A stretch of 45,694 nucleotides of DNA from Zygnema cylindricum (GCA_037447655.1 JBBHKE010003393.1:1-45694); one strand, 5' to 3'; counted from the stretch's first letter, positions 1 through 9,829 are shown. Numbers and translations: made by a program. Notes: generated by a model from the letters alone, not told the origin.

Positions 1-9
1 TAATTATTA

Positions 10-34
10 CTTATTTATTTATTTATTTATTTTT
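10..34. repeat. (TTTA)n microsatellite
   Basis: About six tandem TTTA/TTAT units near the left edge of the window. It lies in what I infer to be intron 2 of the SNF5-like gene. Confidence 0.8.
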
Positions 35-182
35 CTGTTAGGATCTTCTTATGTATACTACATTCCGTTTTAAGTTTTCTGAAGCACTTTTTTCTGGTCA
101 ATTTATATCTTTTTGGTATTTTTTACATTTCAATCACTTTTCATATAACATTGTATCCAATATTATATTCAATACAGTTTTC

Positions 183-303
183 GTATTTCCATTCCCACCT
201 CCCCCCTCCCCCCTCCCCCCTTCCCCCTACCCTCCTCCTCCTTTCCCCCTCCCTTTCTCCCTCCCCTTCCCCCTTCCTCTCTCCCTCCCTCCCCCCCCCC
301 TAC
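183..303. repeat. Pyrimidine tract (purine-rich start of SNF5-like intron 2 on the sense strand)
   Basis: The plus strand is almost pure C/T for about 120 bases. Read on the minus (sense) strand it is a G/A tract that begins with the proposed donor GTAGGGG of SNF5-like exon 2. DUR3 introns at the other end of the window show the same layout. Confidence 0.75.
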
Positions 304-2092
304 CATCCGCGTCCCAGCAAAAGGAGTCCTTAAATCGACTCCCTTCAAACTCCACATCGACTCTCATAGGTATTAGATTCACTGCAGTGGGCCTGAGGGG
401 AGAGAGGGAGAGGAGGGAGAGAGGGAGAGGAGGGGGAGAGGAAGAGGAGGGAGGAGAGGAGGGGAGGGGAAAAAGAAGAGGGAAAAGGGAAGGAGAAGGG
501 AGAGGGGGGCGGAAGGAAGGGGAAATGAAAGAAGAAGAAAAGAGAGGAAGGGATAAAAGAAAAAAGAAGAAGGAGAGAGCAGAGAGGGAGATGTAGGGTT
601 TGAAACTGATTTAAGTGGGCTAGGGTCTAGGGTGAGAGTTACATTTAAAATTTGGAATAGGATTAGGGTTAAGGCTAGGGCTAGGGTTAGGATTAGGTTG
701 AGGTCAAGGTTGGGTTTGAGGGCTGATGTAGGATTATAGGGTTAGAGTTAGGACTAGGGGTAGGATAAGGGTTAGACCGAGATCAGGGTTAGGTTCAGGT
801 TGGGGTTAGGATTAGGGTTAGGGTTTGCGGTAGGGGTAGAGTTAAAGTAAGGTTGGTGTAGGTTAGGGTTAGGTTGGTGTAGGTTAGGGTTAGGATGGAT
901 TTAGGGTGGTTTATGTTTGGAGTAGGGTTAGGTTTAAAATTAGTAAGTTAGAGTTGCACATTTAGAGTTTGAATAACTGCTTAAAATGAAAACTAAACTT
1001 TCATTGAGATGTGTTTTAGTGAGTAATTTTAGAATTTGAAAGTTCTGATTGGAAAATATAAAGTGAAAGGTAAGATTAAACTGACAAGATTTAATTGACA
1101 AAGTCGTTTGAAGTATTTTTTGCGGCTATAGCTTCCCGTCGCTATTAGTGATAGACATTTTTCAAAAACTCAAACGTCATTAATTTTATCGTCAACCAAT
1201 GATAATTTTTATTTTTTTTTGGAAACAATCGAAAGGTAACAGCCTCACCTTTCGATCTTGATGTCACGACTGAAAATCGAAAAAAAAAAAAATGTTGTGA
1301 AGAGTACTTTGAGTAATAGAAAAAATTTGGACACTAATAGCGATGGGTGGTGTGGTTTACTTCAAAAGTTAATTTTTAGGATTTTTTATAGCTAAAAAAT
1401 TAATAAATTTGAAGAATTAGGGCATGTGAAAGAACCATTTGATTTGCCAGTATTTGCCAGCATGGAAGTCAAAAAATAGAGTTTATTTTTGGAATGATTA
1501 TCTATATGGATGTTCATTCCTTCCATGGAACTTAAGGTTAAAAATTCAAGTGCCAAAAAGTGAAAAACAAGATACTTTCTAGAACGCATTGACAAGTATT
1601 TTTACCTTTTGAAATTTTTAACACAAAGAAGATGCTTTGAAAAAAAAAGGAGCTAGAGCAAGATTATCCATGAGGTATGGTTTAAGGTTTGGAGATAATT
1701 GATGGTTCCAAAACTTAAAGATACATTATCCTTAGCATGAAAAAAAATTGAATTTTTGCAAAAATGTTTAGAATTAAAAATCTAAGATTTTTCAAAAAGT
1801 AGGGTTTAAAACTTGAACGTCAAAAGGTTTAGGACTTTGTGGTTTTCCATTTATATAACTACATGGATGTTACAGGTAAGAATATTTTCTTTTTAACTAT
1901 TTATATCCTAGGCTCTTCAAAATTTTATAGGTCTATATTTTGATGTTAGAATGTAAGAGTTTTAAATTTCCGTTTTATTTTCGTTTTCTTAAAGTCTTCA
2001 TCTTAAGCATTGGAATTCAGGAATTTCGTATGTTATTACATCCGGAAGCTGACATAATTGGGATATGGCTCCTGCCACGTGGTCATAACCAT
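304..2092 (-). CDS. SNF5/SMARCB1/BSH-like SWI/SNF subunit, exons 1-2 (partial, continues past base 1)
   Basis: SNF5/BSH is the core scaffold subunit of SWI/SNF chromatin-remodelling complexes in the nucleus. Exon 1 is read at 2092-2040: ATG (a second in-frame ATG lies two codons on), 17 codons, then AT at a GTAATAAC donor. Exon 2 is read at 392-304: acceptor CTCCCCTCAG, one base G that completes an ATG codon with exon 1, 29 open codons, then donor GTAGGGG. Exon 2 reads NLIPMRVDVEFEG followed by FKDSFCW. Exon 1 ends SFR, the shared codon gives M, and exon 2 opens with PTA. From knowledge of the family, plant BSH has FRMPTAENLVPIRLDI near its N-terminus, so spacing, phase and motif agree. Metazoan SNF5 proteins carry a long N-terminal extension that is absent here. 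Intron 1 (393-2039) holds a degenerate telomere-like array and a MITE relic. Exon 2 is well supported; exon 1 rests on a short match plus correct phase. Exons 3 onward lie outside the window. Confidence 0.68.
393..592. repeat. Purine tract (polypyrimidine 3' end of SNF5-like intron 1 on the sense strand)
   Basis: About 200 bases of G/A on the plus strand. On the sense (minus) strand it is a very long C/T tract running directly into the acceptor of exon 2. Confidence 0.75.
594..935 (+). repeat. Degenerate telomere-like (GGTTAG)n array
   Basis: Interspersed GGTTAGGG, GATTAGGG, GGCTAGGG and similar hexamer variants run for about 340 bases, with short perfect stretches near 810-830 and 860-895. 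A segment starting AGGTTGGTGTAGG is directly repeated at about 850-892. The G-rich strand points inward (plus strand, left part of the window), so this is an interstitial array and not a chromosome end. It lies inside intron 1 of the SNF5-like gene. Confidence 0.7.
1129..1352. mobile_element. Family B TA-MITE relic
   Basis: The ends are diverged inverted repeats: CGTCGCTATTAGTG on the left and CACTAATAGCGATGGGTGG on the right. They match the family B terminus (CACCGNNAATCGCTATTAG). Length is about 224 bp, and it lies in intron 1 of the SNF5-like gene. The flanking TA is degraded on the right. Confidence 0.55.
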
Positions 2093-2384
2093 GTAAACCC
2101 GTGGTGGTTTTTATTTTCTTGTGCGACACGTGGAATGATAGCAACTCAATAACCATGTATTGCGAAAAGGGCCACACATGGATGATTAGGTCAAAAAATG
2201 ATTAAACTACAGTACACCGTGAATCGCTATTAGTGTGAAGGGTTTTTTCGCCACTTATGGTATGTCCCCATGTGCATAAGTAAAGGTTTTTTTCTGTCGT
2301 TTTCCTGTAAAACTTAGCGCCGTACTGCCTAAGTTGCAACCGTACGAAGGAATCGCAAATTTGTAAAGTACAATTTGCGTCATC
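1891..2384. repeat. 494-bp segmental duplication, copy 1
   Basis: Nearly identical to 4254-4748; I see one base of length difference in a T run and essentially no substitutions. It spans part of SNF5-like intron 1, the first coding exon, the upstream flank, the left end of a B MITE and the left 126 bp of family A copy 1. Identity drops sharply at 2384, inside family A, although both sides continue as homologous family A sequence. Confidence 0.9.
2215..2258. mobile_element. Left end of a family B MITE interrupted by family A
   Basis: It starts CACCGTGAATCGCTATTAG after a TA dinucleotide and continues to CCACTTA, where family A begins. The equivalent internal block of the complete MITE at 29349-29565 also contains GCCACTTAAAACAT. 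No right half is recognisable downstream of family A copy 1. Confidence 0.6.
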
Positions 2385-2992
2385 CCGCGAACATAAAATG
2401 TACGAAAATTTGTCGTCTTGTGTAATTCGACACACGGCGACGACAAAAATTTTCATCTTCAAACCTATCTTTAAAACAAATCGGCAATGTGTTTTAAAGC
2501 TAGGTGTTTTCGATGAACAAATAGCAACATATATTTGCACGTGCCGTAATTTTCGAAAATTTTCATACAATTTCTAAGGACAAAGAAAAGTACAAAATTT
2601 GCTATGATTTGTCCGTTTGCGTTAAATACGACGATGACAAGTACACAATTTGTTTGGTTTTGTCCGTTTTCGTTCAATACGGATTTTTTGTTTGCAGGGG
2701 TCTCAAAATTCTGATGCCATTTCACGTCGACCGAACTGGTGACGCAAAGGCAAAGCGCATCTTCTTCAACCGTGAAACCGCACAGGCTGGAAAGCGGTTC
2801 CAAAAAATAACGTTTGACAACACAGATTGTAGATGTTGACAACCGTCACAGGTATTGTCGACGTATATAATCGTCACAAACGTAAGTTACGATTACGTTC
2901 TTATACATAGGGACACTTGAAAACTGGGTCCAGCGGATCTGCGCTAAAATAAAAAGTAAATTCACTAAGTTACAAGTACATGGGGACATACC
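2259..2992. mobile_element. Family A non-autonomous DNA transposon, copy 1
   Basis: Termini are inverted: GGTATGTCCCCATGTGC on the left, and the right end reads the same for about 15 bases on the opposite strand. Length is 734 bp and no transposase frame is present. It aligns along its whole length to 4623-5917 (minus an insertion) and to 7806-9829 (minus two insertions). Relative to copy 2 it has lost about 50 bp near 2790. A target duplication could not be resolved, so the superfamily is open. Confidence 0.75.
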
Positions 2993-3102
2993 TACAAGAT
3001 TAAAACCTTAAACAATACGCTCTCTGTACGGTTTAACGCACGTACTATTCCGTACATTAATTATGCCTACAACCCTAAATACGCTATACATTACATCAAC
3101 TA

Positions 3103-3607
3103 CACCGCTAATCGCTATTAGCGTAGTGTACGCTAATTCCGTCCCACTTTTTTTTCTTTTATTCTCAAATAGCATAGTTTATTCTATTTCTTTCTTTACT
3201 CTATTTAGGGTTATTTTCCAAGTACCGTAAAAACCGGAAGTACGTTGTCATTTAAATAGTGTGGTGTATGGCACGTATCAAACGGTACAAATTGTATCTT
3301 TTTAGTGAAAAAGTATAATTAATGAGTTTTAGTATCCGCGGACGCATGAGAATTTGCGCTCTTAAATGGGGATGAAACCGGGTAGTCAAATATCGCGTTC
3401 ACGCATATTCTTCCAACAACCATGTTTCGACTGTGTGAACATACGATTTGTCAGATTTTGTAAAATTACCTATGTTAGTGTAAGCATTTTTGCAAACAAT
3501 TATAATGTATGTTTTTTTTCAAAATTTCCAAATTCTTTATTAGCGTAAACCACGGTAATTTTTCATACACGCTAAAGAAACTTCTACGCTAATAGCGATT
3601 GGTGGTG
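3103..3607. mobile_element. Family B-long TA-MITE (505 bp)
   Basis: TA flanks both ends (3101-3102 and 3608-3609). Termini are CACCGCTAATCGCTATTAGC on the left and the inverted GCTAATAGCGATTGGTGGTG on the right. The interior matches the other long members (4898-5407, 21864-22472), including a conserved TTTAAATAGTGTGG block. No transposase is present. TIR plus TA duplication fits a Tc1/mariner-type (IS630) MITE. Confidence 0.8.
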
Positions 3608-3614
3608 TAGAGTA

Positions 3615-4063
3615 CACCGTCAATCGCTATTAGTGTAAAGGAAAAAATAGCGTAATTAAAAAATTAGTGTTATTAACACTAATCGAGAATCTTTTTTTTT
3701 TAATATATATATACTAATTAATCCCTAACTGCACTGTTCACACGGTCGACGGACAAACATATGAGAACGTGTTTTTTGTCGACGCTTGCTCTTCTTTCTT
3801 CCAGTGCACATTCACATGTGCGAGCAATAATGTTAAGTGTCTTTTAATGCCTTTGTAAATTAAAAAGTACCATTTCGTACGGAAATCTCCTGTCCGTACG
3901 CCATACTATTTCCATTGAAGTGTACTTCCATCACTAACGCTAATTGAAAAAAATCCCTAATTAGAATAATGGAAAAAATAGAATTATGGATTGTATTTGA
4001 GGTTTTTTTTTTGAAAAAATGGCACCGAATTGGCGTTATATACTCTAATAGCGATTGACGGTG
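3615..4063. mobile_element. Family B TA-MITE (449 bp)
   Basis: TA at 3613-3614 and 4064-4065. The left terminus is CACCGTCAATCGCTATTAG and the right terminus is its inverse with the same GTC variant. It starts only 5 bp after the flanking TA of the preceding MITE. Confidence 0.75.
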
Positions 4064-4069
4064 TACAAT

Positions 4070-4253
4070 CACCGTGAATCGTTATTCGCGTAAAGGTTTC
4101 TTTAATGTGTGGGAACAATTCCTGTTATTTACGCTAATTGAGAATTTGATTTTTTTCAAAAAAAACATACATTCTAATTTTTTACGTATACTAATTTGGT
4201 TTTTTATTTTAAATTAAATACCCGCCCCAAACATGTGAACACTAATTTATGTA
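4070..4253. mobile_element. Truncated family B MITE
   Basis: It begins CACCGTGAATCGTTATTCGC and has typical B interior (CGCTAATTGAGAATTTG), but has no right terminus. It ends where the second copy of the 494-bp duplication begins, so the duplication probably cut it. Confidence 0.5.
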
Positions 4254-4748
4254 TTTTAACTATTTATATCCTAGGCTCTTCAAAATTTTATAGGTCTATA
4301 TTTTGATGTTAGAATGTAAGAGTTTTTAAATTTCCGTTTTATTTTCGTTTTCTTAAAGTCTTCATCTTAAGCATTGGAATTCAGGAATTTCGTATGTTAT
4401 TACATCCGGAAGCTGACATAATTGGGATATGGCTCCTGCCACGTGGTCATAACCATGTAAACCCGTGGTGGTTTTTATTTTCTTGTGCGACACGTGGAAT
4501 GATAGCAACTCAATAACCATGTATTGCGAAAAGGGCCACACATGGATGATTAGGTCAAAAAATGATTAAACTACAGTACACCGTGAATCGCTATTAGTGT
4601 GAAGGGTTTTTTCGCCACTTATGGTATGTCCCCATGTGCATAAGTAAAGGTTTTTTTCTGTCGTTTTCCTGTAAAACTTAGCGCCGTACTGCCTAAGTTG
4701 CAACCGTACGAAGGAATCGCAAATTTGTAAAGTACAATTTGCGTCATC
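4254..4748. repeat. 494-bp segmental duplication, copy 2
   Basis: Direct copy of 1891-2384, offset by 2.36 kb. It carries a second intact version of the proposed SNF5-like exon 1 with the same ATG and donor. Confidence 0.9.
4404..4456 (-). CDS. Duplicate SNF5-like first coding exon (alternative first exon or dead copy)
   Basis: Identical to 2040-2092, with the same two in-frame ATG codons, 17 codons and AT/GTAATAAC donor. It could splice directly to exon 2 at 392 across about 4 kb, skipping the nearer copy. The identity extends about 290 bp upstream of the ATG, so any promoter in that span is duplicated as well. Whether it is used cannot be told from sequence. Confidence 0.45.
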
Positions 4749-5917
4749 CTCGAGCCTAGGATGTACGAAAATTTGTCGTCTTGTGTTTTCCGAACCACTT
4801 CCACGACAAAAAACGTCATCTTCAACCTTACGTTTAAAACACATGCGCGATGTGTTTTAAAACTAGGTGTTTTCGATAAACAAAAAGACAAATAGTACAC
4901 CGTCGATCGTATTTAGCGTGTTGAACACTAATTCGGCGCCCCTAAATTTTGAGGGTTTTACCTAAAATAGGGTAAATGATACTAATTTTTCCTGTACGCT
5001 AATTACGAGAAGAACAATTAGTGTACACCATTTTAATTTATGTATTTTTTATTAGTGTGGAGTACGGAACGTGTCCGTGCGTATAAAAATGTACTTTTTA
5101 ATTATACAAGTACGGATATTTTAATAAAATATTTGCTATCACACGAAAAATTGCCCTAAACTGAAATTAGAGTTAGGAATTAATTAGAGTGAAAGTATGC
5201 GACAGTGTACGAATTGTCGGAATTTGTACTTTTACCTATATTACTGTGAATATCCTCTCGACAAATCAGCTGTACCCAAATTGGCGTTCGTTGAAAAATT
5301 AGTGTATAACTTTTTTTTCGAAATTTTTCCAAGTCAAAATTAGTGTACATGACACTAAATTATTCTACACACTAATAATTTCAACACGCTAAATACAATC
5401 GACGGTGTAACATATATTCGCACATGCCGTAATTTTCGAAAATTTTCATACGATCTTCAAGAACAAAGAAAAGTACAGAATTCGCTATGTTTTGTCTGTT
5501 TAGGTTCGAATAAGACAAATAAAAGTACACAATTTGTTTGGTTTTGTCCGTTTTCGTCCAGTACAGGTTTTTTTCGCAGGGGTCTTCAAATTCCGATGGC
5601 ATTTCACGTCAACCGGACAGGAGACGCAAAGGCAAAGCGCATCTTCTTTAACCGTGAAATCACATACGTTGTAAGGCGGTACGTCTACAATGTCACGCTA
5701 AGACATACGACTTCACAAGCAGTTCAAAAAAATATCATGCGACCATAGATTGTAGACGTTGACAACCGTCACAGGTATTGTCGACGAAGACAATCGTCAC
5801 AAGCGTAAGTTACAATTTCGTCCTTACACACATAGGGACACTTGAAAACCGGGTCCGGCGAATCCGCGCTAAAATACAAAGTAAGTTCACTAAGTTACAA
5901 GTGCATAGAGACCTACC
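4623..5917. mobile_element. Family A DNA transposon, copy 2, carrying a nested MITE
   Basis: Left terminus GGTATGTCCCCATGTGC; right terminus is the inverse with a few changes (ends AGAGACCTACC). Without the inserted MITE it is about 783 bp. It keeps the CACGCTAAGACATACGAC stretch missing in copy 1. Confidence 0.75.
4898..5407. mobile_element. Family B-long TA-MITE (510 bp) nested in family A copy 2
   Basis: Flanked by TA (4896-4897 and 5408-5409). Termini CACCGTCGATCGTATTTAGC and its inverse match at 26 of 27 bases. The unoccupied site is visible in family A copy 1 at 2521-2530 (ATAGCAACAT), which proves the element boundaries and the 2-bp target duplication. Confidence 0.9.
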
Positions 5918-6060
5918 CTTAAAATCAACTTTTATCCAAGCACGACTGTCCAATTTTCAATTTGATGTCGCTAATCGGAAGGTGAGAATCTTGCCTTTCA
6001 ACTGTAACTGTCAGATGGAAAATCCGCTAAGTGTGCAGTGAGGAAAAGATGTATGGGGAA

Positions 6061-7429
6061 AAAATCGTTTACAAGTGATGCGCATAATTACAATGCAGCT
6101 CATGTCCAATTCAATGCAGATGACGTGGTGGATGATGTCACAATTTGCCGACAAAATTTTCAGTTGTGTATCGGAAATTTCTCATAGCGATGCAACGAAC
6201 CTTCTGTATTGTGGATTTTCGAGCGCGGAAAGGGCCAATACACCGTGTGCTGACGAATAAATAACTATTGCCGATGTATTTAGTACTAACGCACTATAGT
6301 ATAGTACCTGATGTTAAAATGTGTGTATTTTCTAGGTCTGTATTTGTCTATGTTGAAAAGAAGTAATTAATATTCACTTCTTAATTTAGACTCTAGAGTG
6401 AAGAGAGAGAGAGAGAGATAATCCCCATGGCTGCCGCCATAGTTAGAAAAAAACAGGAAGACAAATTGATAGATTACCAAAAGTTGCCCTAAATATGATT
6501 TGAACTTGGGTCTACAGTGTACTTTATTGATACGCCTTAACCATTAACGCGTTGACGAAACAATACACGTTTGTGGTTCAACGGTTAATTAAAGTGTCAC
6601 GCAAACGTCAATTCACTTAAACATACCAAAATTACCGAAACGGCATCTATAGTCAAACGGCGCTCGCGGACACGAATCTAACCGTGTAAAATACATGATC
6701 GGACGGACGATGTCGCCTCCGCCAAACCCGAATGAATTTTTGGCAGCTTTCGGACATAACGGCGCGTTGTGCCACGTGGCGCCACGTCATTCGACGCCGG
6801 AATAGATGGGAGGAGGAACGATGGCTCCTAAGTCGACAAGTGTCAACTAGAGGCCATGTTGTACAATGGCCCTACAAGAAGTACAATCGACCACTATACC
6901 TTCTTATACTATACACTATTTTTGATTGGCCTAGGGTAGAGTAGTACGTAGTTGTGAGTGAGAGTTAAGGGATTTAACATGTTTGAGGCGCCTCCCTCCA
7001 GGTGACCTTTTATATTTATAGGCCATATTTGGCCAACCATAACTAACTGCTCAGGGGAACAAATTCAGTGATTCTTTTTGCTGCGAACTCAAGGAAGTCC
7101 AAGCTACACACGGGTGTAGTCGGTCAGAGCTTTTGCTTGCCAGGGTGGCGGCATTTCTTAAGGAAAGTCAAAGTGGGGAATGTTGTCCAAAACACATGTT
7201 CAAGCTTTGCAATCTGTGGTGAAACTGAGCGCACAGAAAGTATTCTTTAATTATTTTTTCACAAAGGTGAAACTGTATACGAGTTCTGACTGTCAAACTG
7301 TCAGTCATTTGGGTTTGTATCAACTTGGAGTCGGCACTACCTAGATAAGTTTATTTAGGTCTGCCATTTCTGTGGGGAAATGGAACCCATAGAATTTCAC
7401 ATGACGCACTGCAGTACAGTATAGGGTAG
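6061..7429. other. Unassigned intergenic DNA
   Basis: Apart from the SINE candidate and a short GA repeat at 6398-6418, I see only short open frames without motifs. A palindromic cluster of CCACGTGGCGCCACGT lies at 6771-6786. Confidence 0.4.
6389..6560 (-). repeat. Possible tRNA-derived SINE
   Basis: On the minus strand an A-box-like TAATGGTTAAGGC (6545-6533) is followed 27 bases later by a B-box-like GTTCAAATC (6505-6497), the arrangement of a tRNA-Ser/Leu-type polymerase III promoter. About 70 bases of unrelated body follow, then a CT repeat. The acceptor stem does not close convincingly, so I favour a SINE head over a functional tRNA. Confidence 0.35.
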
Positions 7430-7700
7430 GTTTTTGATATGAAAGATATTGGAGAAGCAAGATATATCCTAGGAATACAAATGGAAAGAGATAGAGAAAA
7501 GAAAATCATAAAATTGACACAGAAAGAGGCTATAAAGGATATGTTAAGGAAGTTTAACTTCAGCTCAGCTAATAGTTGTATTACACCTTTGGATACCAAG
7601 AGAGGAAAGGAGGAACAGGAAGAAGAGGATGAAAAGGTGAATGTACCTTATATAGAGATTGTAAGAACTCTTATTTACTTCATGAATTGTTCGGAGTATT
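7430..7700 (+). pseudogene. Ty1/copia reverse transcriptase fragment
   Basis: The frame from 7439 reads MKDIGEARYILGIQM, then KLTQKEAIKDMLRKF and CITPLDTK. This is the segment after the YVDD box of copia-type RT, ending near the usual EIVxSLxYL motif (here EIVRTLIYF). No RNase H, integrase or LTR accompanies it. A stray fragment about 90 codons long. Confidence 0.85.
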
Positions 7701-8038
7701 CTTTCCAACAATCCGGCTACAGAGTACATTGTACTGTTATAAACTTTAATAACACAAAAGTCTGAACTTTGTTAACACGAAAGTACGGTACCCAATCCCG
7801 GATTAGGTTGTGTCCCCATGTGCCAAAGTAAGGGTTTTTTTGTCATTTTCCTCAAAAACTTACTGCCGTACAGTTAAAATTATAGCCGTACAAAGAAAGT
7901 GAAACAAATAAAAATACATTTTACGTCAGCTTCAAAATGTACTACATTTTGTCGTCTTTCGTTTCCCTACCCCACGGCCACGTCATGCCACTTCATTTTC
8001 AAAATTTACCTGAAAACACATTGAAGATGTGTTTTTAT

Positions 8039-8436
8039 TAATGTTGTGTATCGAGGGCGACTTGCCAACATTCAATATGTACCTAATTTTAGGTACCTCG
8101 TAATCGATATATCGCTTCGATATATCGAGGAGCTCAATATCGAGATATTTATGCAAAATATCGGTCGATATCACAATTTAAGCCCCCCCCCCCTCCTCCT
8201 TGTGGCGTGCGCTCAGTGGTGGGGGTGAAGGGGAGAGGGGAGGGGGGGGGATCTTCCCTACGGTTCACCGTACTATTTATCGTACTAAATCTGTATGGAC
8301 AGCCAACACCTACCAAATTTATCGCTATTTAATTCGTTTGTCTCTTTGCGATATATCGCGGCCTCTGACCGGTCGATATTCGCTATATCGAAAATCGAAT
8401 TTATCGCGATAAAAATTTACCCGATACACAACATTT
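8039..8436. mobile_element. hAT-like MITE (TAGTGTTGTGTATCG family), copy 1
   Basis: Left end TAATGTTGTGTATCG, right end CGATACACAACATT. Flanking octamers GTTTTTAT and GTTTATAA match at 6 of 8. The interior is full of ATCGATAT-type palindromes and contains a C-run followed by a G-run at 8184-8251. Inserted in family A copy 3. Confidence 0.7.
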
Positions 8437-8610
8437 GTTTATAATGATCGTATCACTGCTCCACAAATAGTAAAACAACTTGCTTTAGTCCGTTTGCATC
8501 AAGTACGTTATTTTTTTTTTTTGCAAGGGTCTCAAGAATTCAATACCATTTCACGACGACCGAACAAGAGAGGTGAAGGCAAATGCTCTTTCTTCAACCA
8601 TGAATAGGGG

Positions 8611-9577
8611 TGTAATAGGATCTCCTACTTCTCAAAAAATCCCATTACAACAACCCATTTCAACCTCACATTCCACACTTTGGAAAATACACATCCACAT
8701 TGGAAAGCACTCACATAAGGATAAACTTTAAATTAGAAGAAGCTTCTATCCACATAACATTAGCTCGGTCTCTTGCCCTCGTGGCTCAACCCTTCTTATT
8801 AAAGTATTTTCCTCTACTCTCCACTCTTAAATATTTTATCTCTTAATTACAAAAACACTACTTAGTTTGTAAAAGATTTCAATGCCAAAATGCAAATGCT
8901 CCAATTTGGTTTTAATCGCTCGGGACCAAGATCAGTCAGAATTTCCACAAAGTTTTCCAAAGGAAAAGATGTATACTTTTCTCTTAGACTTCACTATTCA
9001 TCCATCATCGCCCTGGACTAGCCAGGCCAAAGTCAACGCTCCGTTAAACAGGTTTTACCTGGGCCAATCATTGATCAACAAAGACTCAGACTGACCAATG
9101 CAAAAGCGTGCGAAATCTCTTACTAACTACGTAGCATTTACCAACTAATCAAACGCTACCTTTCACTGCATAACATTTACGTGCAAAAGTGCGCGCCAAA
9201 TGAAATGCGACTTCGCACGAACGTGCATCGCAAATTTCGCACGCGAAACTACCTACGAAATCCCATTAAGTGAAAGTGACGTTTCGTACTAAAAACTGTA
9301 CGAAACGAACCATCGTGCGTACTAAACGACTAAATGTTTCATTAGAACTTTATAACACGTGAAATTTCGGTACTAATTTGACCCTTAACCCGTTCAATGA
9401 TACCCATTTGTTAGTTTGACCCCGCGCTGTCGCCTAAATACACCCAGCGCTATATCTTTTGAATTAAAACTCCAAATCGCGTGATTCTTTCGCGGACGTC
9501 TACCAAATTCATAACTTTATATTCTTAACCATTAAATACCCTTTTACGACCAAGTTCGATCCACTATTACTTTTACA
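8611..9577 (-). mobile_element. Solo LTR of the Ty3/gypsy family
   Basis: Begins TGTAATAGG and ends TTTTACA (TG...CA), 967 bp, with a perfect 5-bp target duplication AGGGG at 8606-8610 and 9578-9582. Full-length homology to the LTRs at 13427-14405 and 20219-21154. Strand is given by the orientation of the complete element. It arose by LTR-LTR recombination after insertion into family A copy 3. Confidence 0.92.
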
Positions 9578-9829
9578 AGGGGTCGGGAGGTTGTACGTCT
9601 ACATATCACGGAAAGACATGCAACATCACAAGCAGTTTCAAAAAATAAGGTGTGACAAAACAGATTCTAGTCGTTGACAACCGTCACAAGCATTGTTGAC
9701 TTATACAATCGTTACAAACTTAAGTAACTATTTCGTTTTTGAGCATTAGGACATTTGAAAAATGTCTACGTAAAATCTTCACTATAATAAAAAGAAAGTT
9801 CGATAATTAAGGTTACATGGGGACACGCC

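Larger units (their letters stand above)
4579..6060. mobile_element. Family B MITE split by insertion of family A copy 2
   Basis: The left half is 4579-4622 (CACCGTGAATCGCTATTAG to CCACTTAT). The right half is 5918-6060, which aligns in inverted orientation with the interior of the MITE at 29349-29565 (shared CAATTTTCAATTTGA and GTGAGAATCTT-type blocks). The far-right terminus is not recognisable. Confidence 0.5.
7806..9829. mobile_element. Family A DNA transposon, copy 3, with two nested insertions
   Basis: Left terminus GGTTGTGTCCCCATGTGCC; right terminus inverted with CATGGGGACACGCC. A hAT-like MITE (8039-8436) and a solo LTR (8611-9577) lie inside. Without them it is about 650 bp and aligns to copies 1 and 2 throughout, including GTTGACAACCGTCACA. 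Confidence 0.75.

Noticed and set aside
318-369. Plus-strand mini-exon between AG and GT
   Set aside because: It is open in two frames, but neither resembles a protein. The minus-strand reading of the same DNA matches SNF5 with better splice sites.
51-596. 181-codon Pro- and Glu/Arg-rich frame on the plus strand
   Set aside because: Its composition is only the C/T tract followed by the G/A tract. The real signal is the minus-strand SNF5-like exon between them.
594-935. Chromosome end (telomere)
   Set aside because: The array is degenerate, the G-strand points inward and unique DNA lies on both sides.
3103-5407. CRISPR-like array from the repeated CACCG...TATTAG motifs
   Set aside because: The motifs are paired inverted termini of separate elements with TA flanks, not regularly spaced direct repeats.
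6480-6560. Functional tRNA gene
   Set aside because: A and B boxes are present, but the acceptor and anticodon stems do not pair well.
8180-8255. Mini-exon between a C/T and a G/A tract
   Set aside because: It is inside a hAT-like MITE and only about 20 bp separate the tracts; more likely a hairpin or slippage product.
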